Assembly (NCBI GenBank): GCA_945873675.1
Contig: CAMCEP010000039.1
Location: 1 to 14,880 of the forward strand
Length of the DNA stretch: 14,880 bases
Direction: 5' to 3'
DNA from: Asaia bogorensis
Lineage (GTDB): Bacteria > Pseudomonadota > Alphaproteobacteria > Acetobacterales > Acetobacteraceae
Positions 1 to 6,275 of the stretch are shown in pieces. A model generated the notes under the pieces. That model made no database searches and was not told the DNA's origin. It saw only the letters and a list, made by a program, of their open reading frames with translations. Every line of letters begins with the position of its first letter. The stretch's first letter is position 1. The position numbers and the translations under genes are program-made.

Positions 1-989
1 GCCAGCGAAGAAGCCAAAAGCGGCGCCGGCGCAGGGGAAGTGGGGTAGATCATCAGCGCGCCACCTCCCAAAAGCGCATGAAAGCGCGCCTGCGCCACGC
101 GGCGGAAGGCGCGGCCGGCGGCGGATTTTGCTGGGTCCATGGCGGCGGCAGCGTCAAAACGCTCCTTCACGCCGGGGCCGAATTTCGGATTGGTCGCGGC
201 GATCCAAGGGCCGAGTGCCGTCCAGGCCTGTTCGGCCTGGGCACAGCGGAAATGTTCGTAAAAGGCATCAAGGCCCTCGGGCGCCACATGCGTGACCAGC
301 GCGCGGCCGAACAGCGCTTCGGCAGCTTTCAGCGCGGGCGTCAGCGCGGCCACGGTCTCGGGTTCCGCATTGGCCCAGGCTTCGGCGACCGAAATCAGCG
401 GACCAACCGCGCCAGAATTGCCCGGCGGCAGCAGCACATCGCCAACCCGGCGCATCATGGCGGCACTTTGGGCAAACCAGCCCGGCGTATCGTAATCCGG
501 CCCCAGCGGGCAGGCGCCGGTCAGGCTGATGGCGCCCCAGCTCGGCCGAATGCCGAAAACGCCGCAATAGGAAGCGGGGATGCGCACAGAACCGCCCGTA
601 TCCGAACCCATCGCGAAATCCACCAGGCCCGCCGCAGCGGCGGCAGCAGAACCGCAAGAAGACCCACCGGGAAAGCGATCCGGCGCGGCGGGGTTTTTCG
701 GCGTGCCCTGCCAGACATTCTCGCCGGTCAGGCCATAGGCCAATTCAACGGTTTTGGTCTTGCCGGTAAGCGAGGCACCCGCCTGCAAAAGCTGCGTAAT
801 CACCACCGCGTCACGGATGGCCGGTGCATGCGTCGCCGCCCAATCGGGATTGCCATAGCCGGTGACGGTGCCGGCGACATCAAACAAATCCTTGGCGGCA
901 AAGCTCAGCCCCGCGAGCGGGCCGGAAGCGGCACCAGGGCGCATGGTGCGCTCACCCGGAATGAAGGCGCCAACGCTGTCTTCGGTCAT
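1..989 (-). CDS. Amidase signature family hydrolase, AMI1-like (C-terminus cut by window edge)
   Basis: Amidohydrolase that should cleave a carboxamide to acid plus ammonia, probably in the cytoplasm. I translated the minus strand from ATG at 989-987; 329 residues are visible and the frame is still open at base 1. The Ser-cisSer-Lys triad is complete: Lys33 in KDLFDV, Ser110 in PGGSSCGS and nucleophile Ser134 in DTGGSVRIP. The 24-residue spacing between the serines matches fatty acid amide hydrolase (Ser217/Ser241). From memory, blocks such as GYGNPDWA (44-51), PASYCG (138-143) and DTPGWFA (167-173) resemble plant indole-3-acetamide amidase AMI1 and the Toc64 group more than GatA. GGGAG sits 8 bases before the ATG. 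No signal peptide is seen. It starts 66 bp after the acetyltransferase gene and may share its transcript. The family is certain; the substrate is not. Confidence 0.9.
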   Translation of the reverse strand, partial: MTEDSVGAFIPGERTMRPGAASGPLAGLSFAAKDLFDVAGTVTGYGNPDWAATHAPAIRDAVVITQLLQAGASLTGKTKTVELAYGLTGENVWQGTPKNPAAPDRFPGGSSCGSAAAAAAGLVDFAMGSDTGGSVRIPASYCGVFGIRPSWGAISLTGACPLGPDYDTPGWFAQSAAMMRRVGDVLLPPGNSGAVGPLISVAEAWANAEPETVAALTPALKAAEALFGRALVTHVAPEGLDAFYEHFRCAQAEQAWTALGPWIAATNPKFGPGVKERFDAAAAMDPAKSAAGRAFRRVAQARFHALLGGGALMIYPTSPAPAPLLASSL

Positions 990-1055
990 GCCAAGCTCCC
1001 GCTGCCATTGATGAAGCGGAAACTGCGCCAGCCGGGCGGGTCAGGCAAGCGGGGA

Positions 1056-1784
1056 TCAGCGCCGCCCATCGCGAATCGTCTGAAGGCTGTGGCGCGGGCT
1101 GCCATCCGGCCCGAAATTCCCCGCATCCAGCCAGCCGGCAATGGCGTCACGCTGGGCCGGCCATTCTTCGGCAATAATGGAAAACCAAGCCGTATCCCGC
1201 CGCCTGCCCTTCACCACCAAATGGGCGCGATGCGTACCTTCATAGGTAAAGCCAAGCCGGGCTGCCGCGCGGCGCGAAGGCATATTCAGCGCATTGCATT
1301 TCCACACCAGGCGCCGATAGCCCAGATCATCCATGGCGTGGCGCATCAGCAGAAACATGGCTTCCGTGGCTGCCCGCGTGCGCTGCATCCGGGGTGAAAA
1401 CCAGATATTGCCAATCTCGATATCCGCATGGGCAGGGGCAATCTGCATCAGCGTCAGCCAACCATCCACCGTGCCGGTCCGGTGTGGGCGAATGGCCCAG
1501 GCGATCGGGTCATGCGTGGCGGCAAAGCCCGCGACATGGGCGCGCATGGCAGCCGCATCGCGAAACGGCCCATAGCCCATATAGGCCCAAGTCGCGCCGC
1601 TGATGTCGCGTTCCGCCGCGCGCCACAAATCCTCCGCATGACGGATATGGAGAGGTTCCAGATCAACCGATTGCCCCTTATGCGGAATGCGCGCCGGCAA
1701 GGGGCGCGGTGTCGCATCCACCAGGGGGCCAAGCGGTGGTTCAGTGGCGGGGTCCCAGGGGACGCCTTCGGGCAGGTTTTCCAT
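1056..1784 (-). CDS. GNAT family N-acetyltransferase, RimJ/RimL-like
   Basis: Predicted acetyl-CoA-dependent acetyltransferase of 242 residues. After a proline-rich N-terminus (1-36), the GNAT fold runs from about 37 to 206. It shows DIEIGNIWFSP (121-131), the helix with the acetyl-CoA loop region MQRTRAATEAM (133-143), and the typical C-terminal block of beta strand, N-A-N-style turn and R-LGF: CNALNMPSRRAAARLGF (163-179), followed by YEGTHRAH. This layout is that of RimJ/RimL-type enzymes acting on protein N-termini or small molecules. The acceptor cannot be told from sequence. I chose the ATG at 1784 because GGGAT lies just upstream and family similarity begins downstream of it. An in-frame extension to 1901 would run into the divergent reductase gene and is arginine-rich and unfamily-like. 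It is the first gene of a likely pair with the amidase. Family is well supported, function is open. Confidence 0.85.
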   Translation of the reverse strand: MENLPEGVPWDPATEPPLGPLVDATPRPLPARIPHKGQSVDLEPLHIRHAEDLWRAAERDISGATWAYMGYGPFRDAAAMRAHVAGFAATHDPIAWAIRPHRTGTVDGWLTLMQIAPAHADIEIGNIWFSPRMQRTRAATEAMFLLMRHAMDDLGYRRLVWKCNALNMPSRRAAARLGFTYEGTHRAHLVVKGRRRDTAWFSIIAEEWPAQRDAIAGWLDAGNFGPDGSPRHSLQTIRDGRR

Positions 1785-1869
1785 GATCCCACATGAAACG
1801 GACCGGAAGCGCGATGCAAGCCATGATTGGCGGTTGCGCGCCGCGCCGCGCCGCCGCAAAACTGCATCC
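1785..1869. promoter_or_regulatory. Divergent spacer between acetyltransferase and reductase genes
   Basis: This 85-bp spacer separates two divergently transcribed genes, so it must hold or overlap promoters for both. I see no convincing sigma-70 boxes on either strand. It contains a GC-only run of short CGCCGCG repeats near 1838-1857. On the minus strand GGGAT sits just before the acetyltransferase ATG; on the plus strand the reductase start lacks a clear Shine-Dalgarno motif. Confidence 0.3.
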
Positions 1870-2676
1870 ATGAATACGGCCCCTTCCCCAGCCCCCGCCA
1901 TCCCCGCCGCCTATTTCGGGGAAAAGGTCACCCATGTGCATCATTGGACGGATCGGCTGTTTTCCTTCCGTTGCACGCGTGACACGGCGCTCCGCTTCCG
2001 TGCCGGCGAATTCGCCATGATCGGGCTGATGGTGGAAGGCAAGCCGCTGGTGCGTGCCTATTCCATGGCGAGCCCCACCTGGGATGAAGAATTGGAGTTT
2101 CTTTCCATCAAGGTACAGAACGGCCCTCTCACATCGCGCCTGCAACACATCAAGCCAGGCGATACGGTGCTGATTGGCCGCAAGCCGACCGGCACACTGG
2201 TCACGGATAATTTGCTGCCAGGCCGCAGCCTTTGGATGCTCGCCACCGGCACGGGGCTCGCCCCCTTCCTTAGTCTGACGCGTGAGCCCGATGTCTATGA
2301 ACGCTACGGCAGTGTGGTGGTGGCCCATACCGTGCGCCAAGTGGCGGAATTGGCCTATCGGGAGATGTTCGAACGCGAATTGGCGCAGCATGAATTCCTG
2401 GGCGAGATCATCGCCGGCAAACTCCGCTACTATCCATCGGTGACGCGCGAGCCCTTCCCGACCCAGGGGCGCATCACGGATTTGATCGAATCGGGGCGTA
2501 TTTTCACCGATCTTGCCCTGCCGACGCTCGACCCCGCCCATGACCGGGTGATGCTGTGCGGGTCTGAGGCGATGAACCGCGATTGCAAAGCCATGCTGGA
2601 AGCGCGCGGCTTTGTAGAGGGGTCCAATAATGCCCCGGGTAGCTATGTGGTCGAAAAAGCCTTTGTGACGAAATAG
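1870..2676 (+). CDS. fpr: Ferredoxin/flavodoxin--NADP+ reductase
   Basis: FAD enzyme that moves electrons between NADPH and ferredoxin or flavodoxin; in proteobacteria it supplies reduced ferredoxin or takes part in oxidative-stress responses. The 268 residues show an FAD-binding barrel with the flavin-contacting RAYSMASP (62-69), then a nucleotide-binding domain with ATGTGLAPFLSL (125-136), the VMLCGSEAM segment (227-235) and a C-terminus VEKAFVTK (261-268). That tail ends beyond the aromatic position, as in the Rhodobacter/Azotobacter type, not in the E. coli type that ends in Trp. Length fits the family (about 255-275). The frame is open back to 1687 but family similarity starts at the ATG at 1870; no good ribosome site is visible. 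The next gene begins 19 bp downstream and is probably co-transcribed. Confidence in function is high; the electron partner is not encoded nearby. Confidence 0.93.
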   Translation: MNTAPSPAPAIPAAYFGEKVTHVHHWTDRLFSFRCTRDTALRFRAGEFAMIGLMVEGKPLVRAYSMASPTWDEELEFLSIKVQNGPLTSRLQHIKPGDTVLIGRKPTGTLVTDNLLPGRSLWMLATGTGLAPFLSLTREPDVYERYGSVVVAHTVRQVAELAYREMFERELAQHEFLGEIIAGKLRYYPSVTREPFPTQGRITDLIESGRIFTDLALPTLDPAHDRVMLCGSEAMNRDCKAMLEARGFVEGSNNAPGSYVVEKAFVTK

Positions 2677-2695
2677 GCCGCGCTGGGAGATTGGC

Positions 2696-3409
2696 ATGTT
2701 GGAAGAAGAAGCGTTTGGGCGCGCGGTATTGAATTTGGCCGATGCCTTTGAAAATGGCAGCCCGGTTGACCCTTTGACATGTGGCATCACGCCCGCCAAT
2801 CAGAAAGACGCAGAGGAATTAGCCGGCGCAGTTCTTGCCCAGCTTGGCTTCCCGCCCTGTGGTGTCCGGCTAGCGCCGGCGGCGGATGGCAGCATGATTG
2901 CAGGCCCCCTGCTGGAGACACGCTTCCTGGATGATGGCGCGCGGCTTTCGCTTGAAATCATGCGCCATGGCCGCGCCTCTGCCGCTTTGCTTGGCGTGCT
3001 GGGGGCGGCGCTCAATCCCGAAGCGACCACGCCACCGGACATCACGGCACTGCATACTGCCATCGATGTCAGCGCCAGCCGCTTTATCGAGGGCCCGACG
3101 GATCGCTTCACAGAAATTGCCGATCTGGCCGGGCTTGGCATGTTGGTTTTGGGTAAGCGCCGCCCTGTGCCAGAAGCGCCGCTACGTGTGGCACTTGTGG
3201 AAGGTGATGGCCGAACGAAAGGCACGCTGCTTGATCTGCACGCCGCCTTTGCCGCCGCGGCAGCGGAAGCGCGCCGACTGGGTGGCTTACCCGCGGGCGC
3301 AGTGCTGGTGGTGGCGGGGCTTGGCGCGCCGGTGCTGTCGTTGAAGCCTGCGGCGCACTTCACCGCGCGCTTTACCGGGCTTGATAAGGTCCGCGCCATG
3401 TGCGGCTGA
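2696..3409 (+). CDS. 2-keto-4-pentenoate hydratase-fold protein (MhpD-like) lacking metal ligands
   Basis: This 237-residue protein resembles the C-terminal fumarylacetoacetate-hydrolase fold of MhpD-type hydratases. Recognisable blocks are FPPCGVRLAP (52-61), FLDDGARL (77-84), the helix RASAALLGVLG (93-103), AIDVSASRF (122-130), IADLAGLGMLVLG (141-153), and the closing AGAVLVVAGLG (200-210) with the LDKVRAM tail. In working hydratases three glutamates bind the divalent metal: an ExE before the LG turn, and the Glu of AIEIVDSR. Here the aligned positions are Ser95, Ala97 and Asp124, so ordinary hydratase chemistry looks doubtful. GGGAG lies 8 bases before the ATG, so translation should be efficient, and the 19-bp gap to the reductase suggests one operon. 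It could be a non-catalytic relative, or an enzyme with other chemistry. The fold call is fairly good; the function is unknown. Confidence 0.7.
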   Translation: MLEEEAFGRAVLNLADAFENGSPVDPLTCGITPANQKDAEELAGAVLAQLGFPPCGVRLAPAADGSMIAGPLLETRFLDDGARLSLEIMRHGRASAALLGVLGAALNPEATTPPDITALHTAIDVSASRFIEGPTDRFTEIADLAGLGMLVLGKRRPVPEAPLRVALVEGDGRTKGTLLDLHAAFAAAAAEARRLGGLPAGAVLVVAGLGAPVLSLKPAAHFTARFTGLDKVRAMCG

Positions 3410-3427
3410 AGGCTGCTCAGCCGACAC
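3400..3427 (+). terminator. Hairpin over the stop codon of the hydratase-like gene
   Basis: CGGCTGA (3403-3409) pairs perfectly with TCAGCCG (3417-3423) across a 7-base loop. Three more pairs, GTG with CAC, extend the stem if A3424 is bulged. The stop codon TGA is inside the left arm. No T-run follows, so this is not a classic intrinsic terminator; it may protect the mRNA 3' end or assist factor-dependent termination. Confidence 0.4.
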
Positions 3428-3452
3428 AATCCATTCTGAAGTCTGGTTTCGC

Positions 3453-3467
3453 GGTCACGCGGTGACC
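3453..3467. promoter_or_regulatory. Perfect dyad GGTCAC-N3-GTGACC, operator-like
   Basis: Two 6-base arms in perfect inverted repeat around GCG. The size and spacing would suit a dimeric regulator, but no regulator gene is nearby and no T-run follows, so it is not a terminator. It could also be chance in a GC-rich spacer. Confidence 0.3.
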
Positions 3468-3704
3468 TCACCCCGCCGCCCGATCCGCGCGGAGGCCAGC
3501 ATCGGCGCCCTGGCCCGCGGGCCGCGAGCCAAGATCGCGTCCGCAGGAAAATTAAATCAGGCGAACTTCTTCAAGTGAAAATTTATATCAATCAATTAAA
3601 ATACAAAAATTAAAATGCCCTCTCTCACTTAATGAATTTATGGAAATCTTCTATTTCATAATTAATTATTTTATTTTGCCACTTTTGGGCCTTATTTCAC
3701 GGTG

Positions 3705-3736
3705 GATCACACTATTTTGTGTAGGATCTTTTTTTT
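3705..3736 (+). terminator. Possible weak intrinsic terminator or attenuator
   Basis: GATC-ACAC (3705-3712) pairs with GTGT and GATC (3719-3722 and 3725-3728), leaving a two-base AG bulge and a six-base TATTTT loop; eight T (3729-3736) follow directly. The stem is weak, but stem plus U8 is the intrinsic pattern on the plus strand. It could end a transcript from the reductase/hydratase side, end a small RNA made in the AT-rich zone, or act as a leader attenuator for the gene starting at about 3759. Confidence 0.35.
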
Positions 3737-3758
3737 GCATTCTATTCCTACTTCGACT

Positions 3759-4556
3759 ATGCAAAATCGCATGACGACCGCGAAGGCTTCGTCGGCACCC
3801 CCGGGCCGACGATATGGCGTGGCTCTCCAGCGTGCTTTGCTGCGGAGCGCCCGCCCCCAAAGGTTTCGTTTTTCCGGGCATTCGGCCCCCGAGGCCTGCA
3901 GACTTTTCTTCAGCAGGGCGCGCCGCGCCTCGGCCTTGCCGCTTGCGCTTTTGCTTGGGTTTCTCGGTGCCGCCTGCGCGGAAATGCCGCCCCCAATCAC
4001 GCAATCACCCATTGCACGCGAAACCTCCTCACCCCGCGCTGCCTGCCTTGTTGCCGCACGCCAAGCCGAAATCACCCATGGCGTGCCGGAAGGGCTGCTT
4101 ACCGCTATCGCTCTGAATGAAAGCGGGCTGCATGCCTATGCGCTCAATCTGCGCGGCCGCGCCTATTTCCCAGAAACGCGCGAAGAAGCCCGCCGGCTGC
4201 TGGTTTCCGCCGGCACGCGCGGCATGGCCGGGTGCTTCCAGATCAATGCCGGCGTGCATGTCGCGCGCGGTGAGGATTGGCCACTTGATCCACCCCGGGC
4301 TGCGGATTGGGCCGCGCGCTACCTTGTTCAGCATTATGAAACCTATGGCGATTGGGGCCGCGCTGTACTTCGTTGGCATGGCGCCTCACCCCGCCAGGCA
4401 GGGCATCACATCATCTGCCGCCTGCATGGTAAGCTAGAAGTGACCGCGCCTGGCAGCACCCTATTCGCCGATCGCTGCCGCCCCGGCGCGCCACAATGGG
4501 CGCGCGTCCGGCAGAATGGCGCTGCCCATCTGGAAGTGGCGGAAGCGGCCGAGTAA
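3759..4556 (+). CDS. Lysozyme-like lytic transglycosylase (SLT fold), exported
   Basis: Predicted to cleave the MurNAc-GlcNAc bond of peptidoglycan in the periplasm. From the ATG at 3759 it has 265 residues. A basic stretch (about 40-58) precedes a hydrophobic core ending in GAACAEM (70-76), which could be a signal peptidase I site (ACA) or a poor lipobox (GAAC). The SLT-like domain spans about 95-215, with catalytic Glu121 in ALNESG, GCFQIN (158-163) where most relatives have GLMQIN, and RWHG (205-208) in place of the usual YN-G motif. This pattern is that of small IagB/VirB1-like enzymes. The start is unsure: no ribosome site fits 3759 or 3771, the frame opens at GTG 3702 through AT-rich DNA, and the first 55 or so codons look little like coding sequence (they use AGG and AGA). 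It converges on the binding-protein gene with a 14-bp gap. No flagellar or secretion genes are near. Confidence 0.75.
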   Translation: MQNRMTTAKASSAPPGRRYGVALQRALLRSARPQRFRFSGHSAPEACRLFFSRARRASALPLALLLGFLGAACAEMPPPITQSPIARETSSPRAACLVAARQAEITHGVPEGLLTAIALNESGLHAYALNLRGRAYFPETREEARRLLVSAGTRGMAGCFQINAGVHVARGEDWPLDPPRAADWAARYLVQHYETYGDWGRAVLRWHGASPRQAGHHIICRLHGKLEVTAPGSTLFADRCRPGAPQWARVRQNGAAHLEVAEAAE

Positions 4557-4570
4557 CGCGGGCGCTTTCC

Positions 4571-6151
4571 TCAGGGGGCCTGCCGCACCCCCATCGCCAG
4601 CGTCCGTTCATCCATACGCGGTTCGTGGCGAAGCCCTTTGCGCAGGCCCCAGGTGTTCAAATACTGCACCAACTGGATGAGCGGTTCTTCATCGGCATAG
4701 CGGGCGATGGCTTCGTGCCAAATCTTCTCCCGCGCCGCATCATCCAGCGTGGCTGATCCGCGCGCGGCAAAGGCATCGAAAACCGCGCCCGAAAACCGCG
4801 CATTATTATTGGCGCCGGTCAGGCGCTGCCGGTCATTGGTGGCGACTGTATTGACCAGGAAGTTGGAAGCTTCCCCGGTGGAACTGCCCCAGGCGCCAAT
4901 CTGCATGGCGTATTCCACCCGCGCGCGGCGCGGCACAAAGGCGGTCCACGGGGCGGCATCCACCGCGGTGCGAATGCCAATCCGCGTCCACATCTGCGCC
5001 ACCGCCTGCGCCAGCCGCGCATCATTCGGCCAGCGGTCATTTGGGGTATGCAGCGTGATGCGGAAGCCATCCGGGTAGCCCGCTTCGGCCAAAAGCCGCT
5101 TCGCGCCATCGGGGTCAAAGCGCCGAGGCTTCACGGCGGGGTTATAGCCAAAGGTGCCTTCCGGCAGCCATTGCGCGGTAGCGGTCGCTGCCCCTTCCAT
5201 CACGCGGTCCACCAAAGCATCGCGGTTGATCGCCATGGAAAGCGCGCGACGGACGCGTACATCCTTCCAGGGGTTCACCGGCAGGGGCGTGCCGTTATTG
5301 TCTGTGATCAGCGGCGTGCCGCCATCGCGCGAATAATCCGGCGCCATATAAACAGTGCGGAGGCTTGGGATTTCCGTGACTGTCACGCGCGGGTCGCGCC
5401 TGAGCCTTGCCAGATCGCTGGTCGGAATTTGTTCAATGATATCCACATCGCCCGCCAGCAAGGCTGCGGTGCGCGACGCATCATTCAGCAAAAAGCGCTG
5501 ATTGGACCGCGCCCATGGCTCCTTCTCACCCCAATAGCCATCATAGCGCGCGAGTTCCACGCGATCCCCGGAACGATAGGACAGCAGCCGATAAGGCCCG
5601 GTGCCGATCGCGGCTTTTCCGGAATTGAAATCCTCGCTGCTCGCACCTTCCGCCGCGTGGCGGGCGATGATGCAGACAGAAGCCAGATCAAGCGGCATCA
5701 GCGGATGCGGCGCGCTGGTATGCAGGATCAGCGTATGCGGATCAGGCGTTTCCACCTTGGTGATGGCGCGAAGAAACCCGCCAAAGCCGCCCGGGCTATT
5801 TGGGATGCCGGCCTGCACGCGCGCGAAGGTGAAGACCACATCATCGGCGGTGAAGGGCTTGCCATCATGCCAGGTGACACCCTTGCGCAGCTTGAATTCC
5901 CAGGAGGTTTCGGTCAGCACGCGCCAAGATTCCGCAAGCTGCGGCGATGGGCGCGATTGCCCATCACGGTCCACCAGCCGGTCAAAAATGTGATTGGTCA
6001 GCGCGTTGTTGGGCCCAACATTGTGGAAATGCGGGTCAATGGTCGTCACCGGCGCGCCGAGGCCGACCGTCAGCGTCTGCGCGCTTGGCGCGCTGATCGC
6101 GAAGGGTAGCGCAATCAGCGCGGCCAGCAGGGTTTTGGTGGGATAGTTCAT
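4571..6151 (-). CDS. ABC transporter solute-binding protein, SBP_bac_5 (peptide/nickel) family
   Basis: Periplasmic binding protein that should deliver oligopeptides or a similar solute to an ABC importer. Length is 526 residues, normal for the family. Residues 1-24 form a signal peptide: NYPTKT, then a hydrophobic core, with cleavage near 20-24. The mature protein opens with the family's typical TLTVGLG and TIDPH, followed by LAESW, WEFKLRKGVTWHDG and FTADDVVFTF. Later come RRALSMAINRDALV and a lobe with LLAEAGYPDGF. The ATG at 6151 has GGGAGG (6157-6162 on the plus strand) five bases upstream, so the start is secure. No permease or ATPase gene lies within the window, so it is an orphan component. 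It starts 124 bp after sdhB, beyond a strong terminator, and so probably has its own promoter, though I could not find one. The ligand cannot be predicted; opines, peptides and glutathione are all possible in this family. Confidence 0.92.
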   Translation of the reverse strand: MNYPTKTLLAALIALPFAISAPSAQTLTVGLGAPVTTIDPHFHNVGPNNALTNHIFDRLVDRDGQSRPSPQLAESWRVLTETSWEFKLRKGVTWHDGKPFTADDVVFTFARVQAGIPNSPGGFGGFLRAITKVETPDPHTLILHTSAPHPLMPLDLASVCIIARHAAEGASSEDFNSGKAAIGTGPYRLLSYRSGDRVELARYDGYWGEKEPWARSNQRFLLNDASRTAALLAGDVDIIEQIPTSDLARLRRDPRVTVTEIPSLRTVYMAPDYSRDGGTPLITDNNGTPLPVNPWKDVRVRRALSMAINRDALVDRVMEGAATATAQWLPEGTFGYNPAVKPRRFDPDGAKRLLAEAGYPDGFRITLHTPNDRWPNDARLAQAVAQMWTRIGIRTAVDAAPWTAFVPRRARVEYAMQIGAWGSSTGEASNFLVNTVATNDRQRLTGANNNARFSGAVFDAFAARGSATLDDAAREKIWHEAIARYADEEPLIQLVQYLNTWGLRKGLRHEPRMDERTLAMGVRQAP

Positions 6152-6220
6152 CGCAGCCTCCCGGAAGTTCTTGGGTGGAAGGCTAACGCGGGTTCATGGC
6201 GGATGGCCAGAGGCCCAAAT

Positions 6221-6257
6221 AAGAAAAAGCCGCGCTACCCTGGGGCAGCGCGGCTTT
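6221..6257 (-). terminator. Intrinsic terminator of the sdh operon
   Basis: Read on the minus strand, an 11-bp perfect stem AAAGCCGCGCT / AGCGCGGCTTT (6257-6247 and 6236-6226) with a 10-base loop is followed by further T and then CTTATTT. It starts 18 bases after the sdhB stop codon. It is a textbook rho-independent terminator and should separate sdh transcription from the binding-protein gene. Confidence 0.9.
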
Positions 6258-6275
6258 CCCGGAACAAAAGGCTAT

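Larger units (their letters stand above)
3410..3758. other. Gene-free spacer with AT-rich island
   Basis: About 350 bp with no supported gene. The left part (3410-3545) is GC-rich and holds several palindromes: GGTCAC-GCG-GTGACC at 3453-3467, TCCGCGCGGA at 3484-3493 and GGCCCGCGGGCC at 3512-3523. The right part switches abruptly to AT: by hand count 59 of 210 bases are G or C over 3551-3760, in a window whose genes are very GC-rich. The 9-mer AATTAAAAT occurs twice (3594-3602 and 3608-3616). A hairpin followed by eight T lies at 3705-3736. It may hold the promoter of the transglycosylase gene, a binding zone for AT-preferring silencers such as MucR/Ros or H-NS-like proteins, or a small RNA; none of these is proven. 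Confidence 0.6.

Noticed and set aside
78..1397. Long plus-strand open frame of 439 codons
   Set aside because: It lies antisense to the amidase and acetyltransferase, is rich in Arg, Gly and His, and shows no family motif; such frames are a by-product of high GC.
1741..2799. Minus-strand open frame across the reductase gene
   Set aside because: Antisense to a confidently identified gene, with shadow-like composition.
3381..3578. Small plus-strand frame in the spacer after the hydratase-like gene
   Set aside because: It overlaps the previous gene, has no ribosome site and resembles no protein.
3702..3758. GTG start at 3702 for the transglycosylase
   Set aside because: This stretch is AT-rich unlike the gene, contains a terminator-like hairpin and has no ribosome site.
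5048..6109. Plus-strand open frame opposite the solute-binding protein
   Set aside because: Antisense shadow; the minus-strand gene has signal peptide, family motifs and a strong ribosome site.
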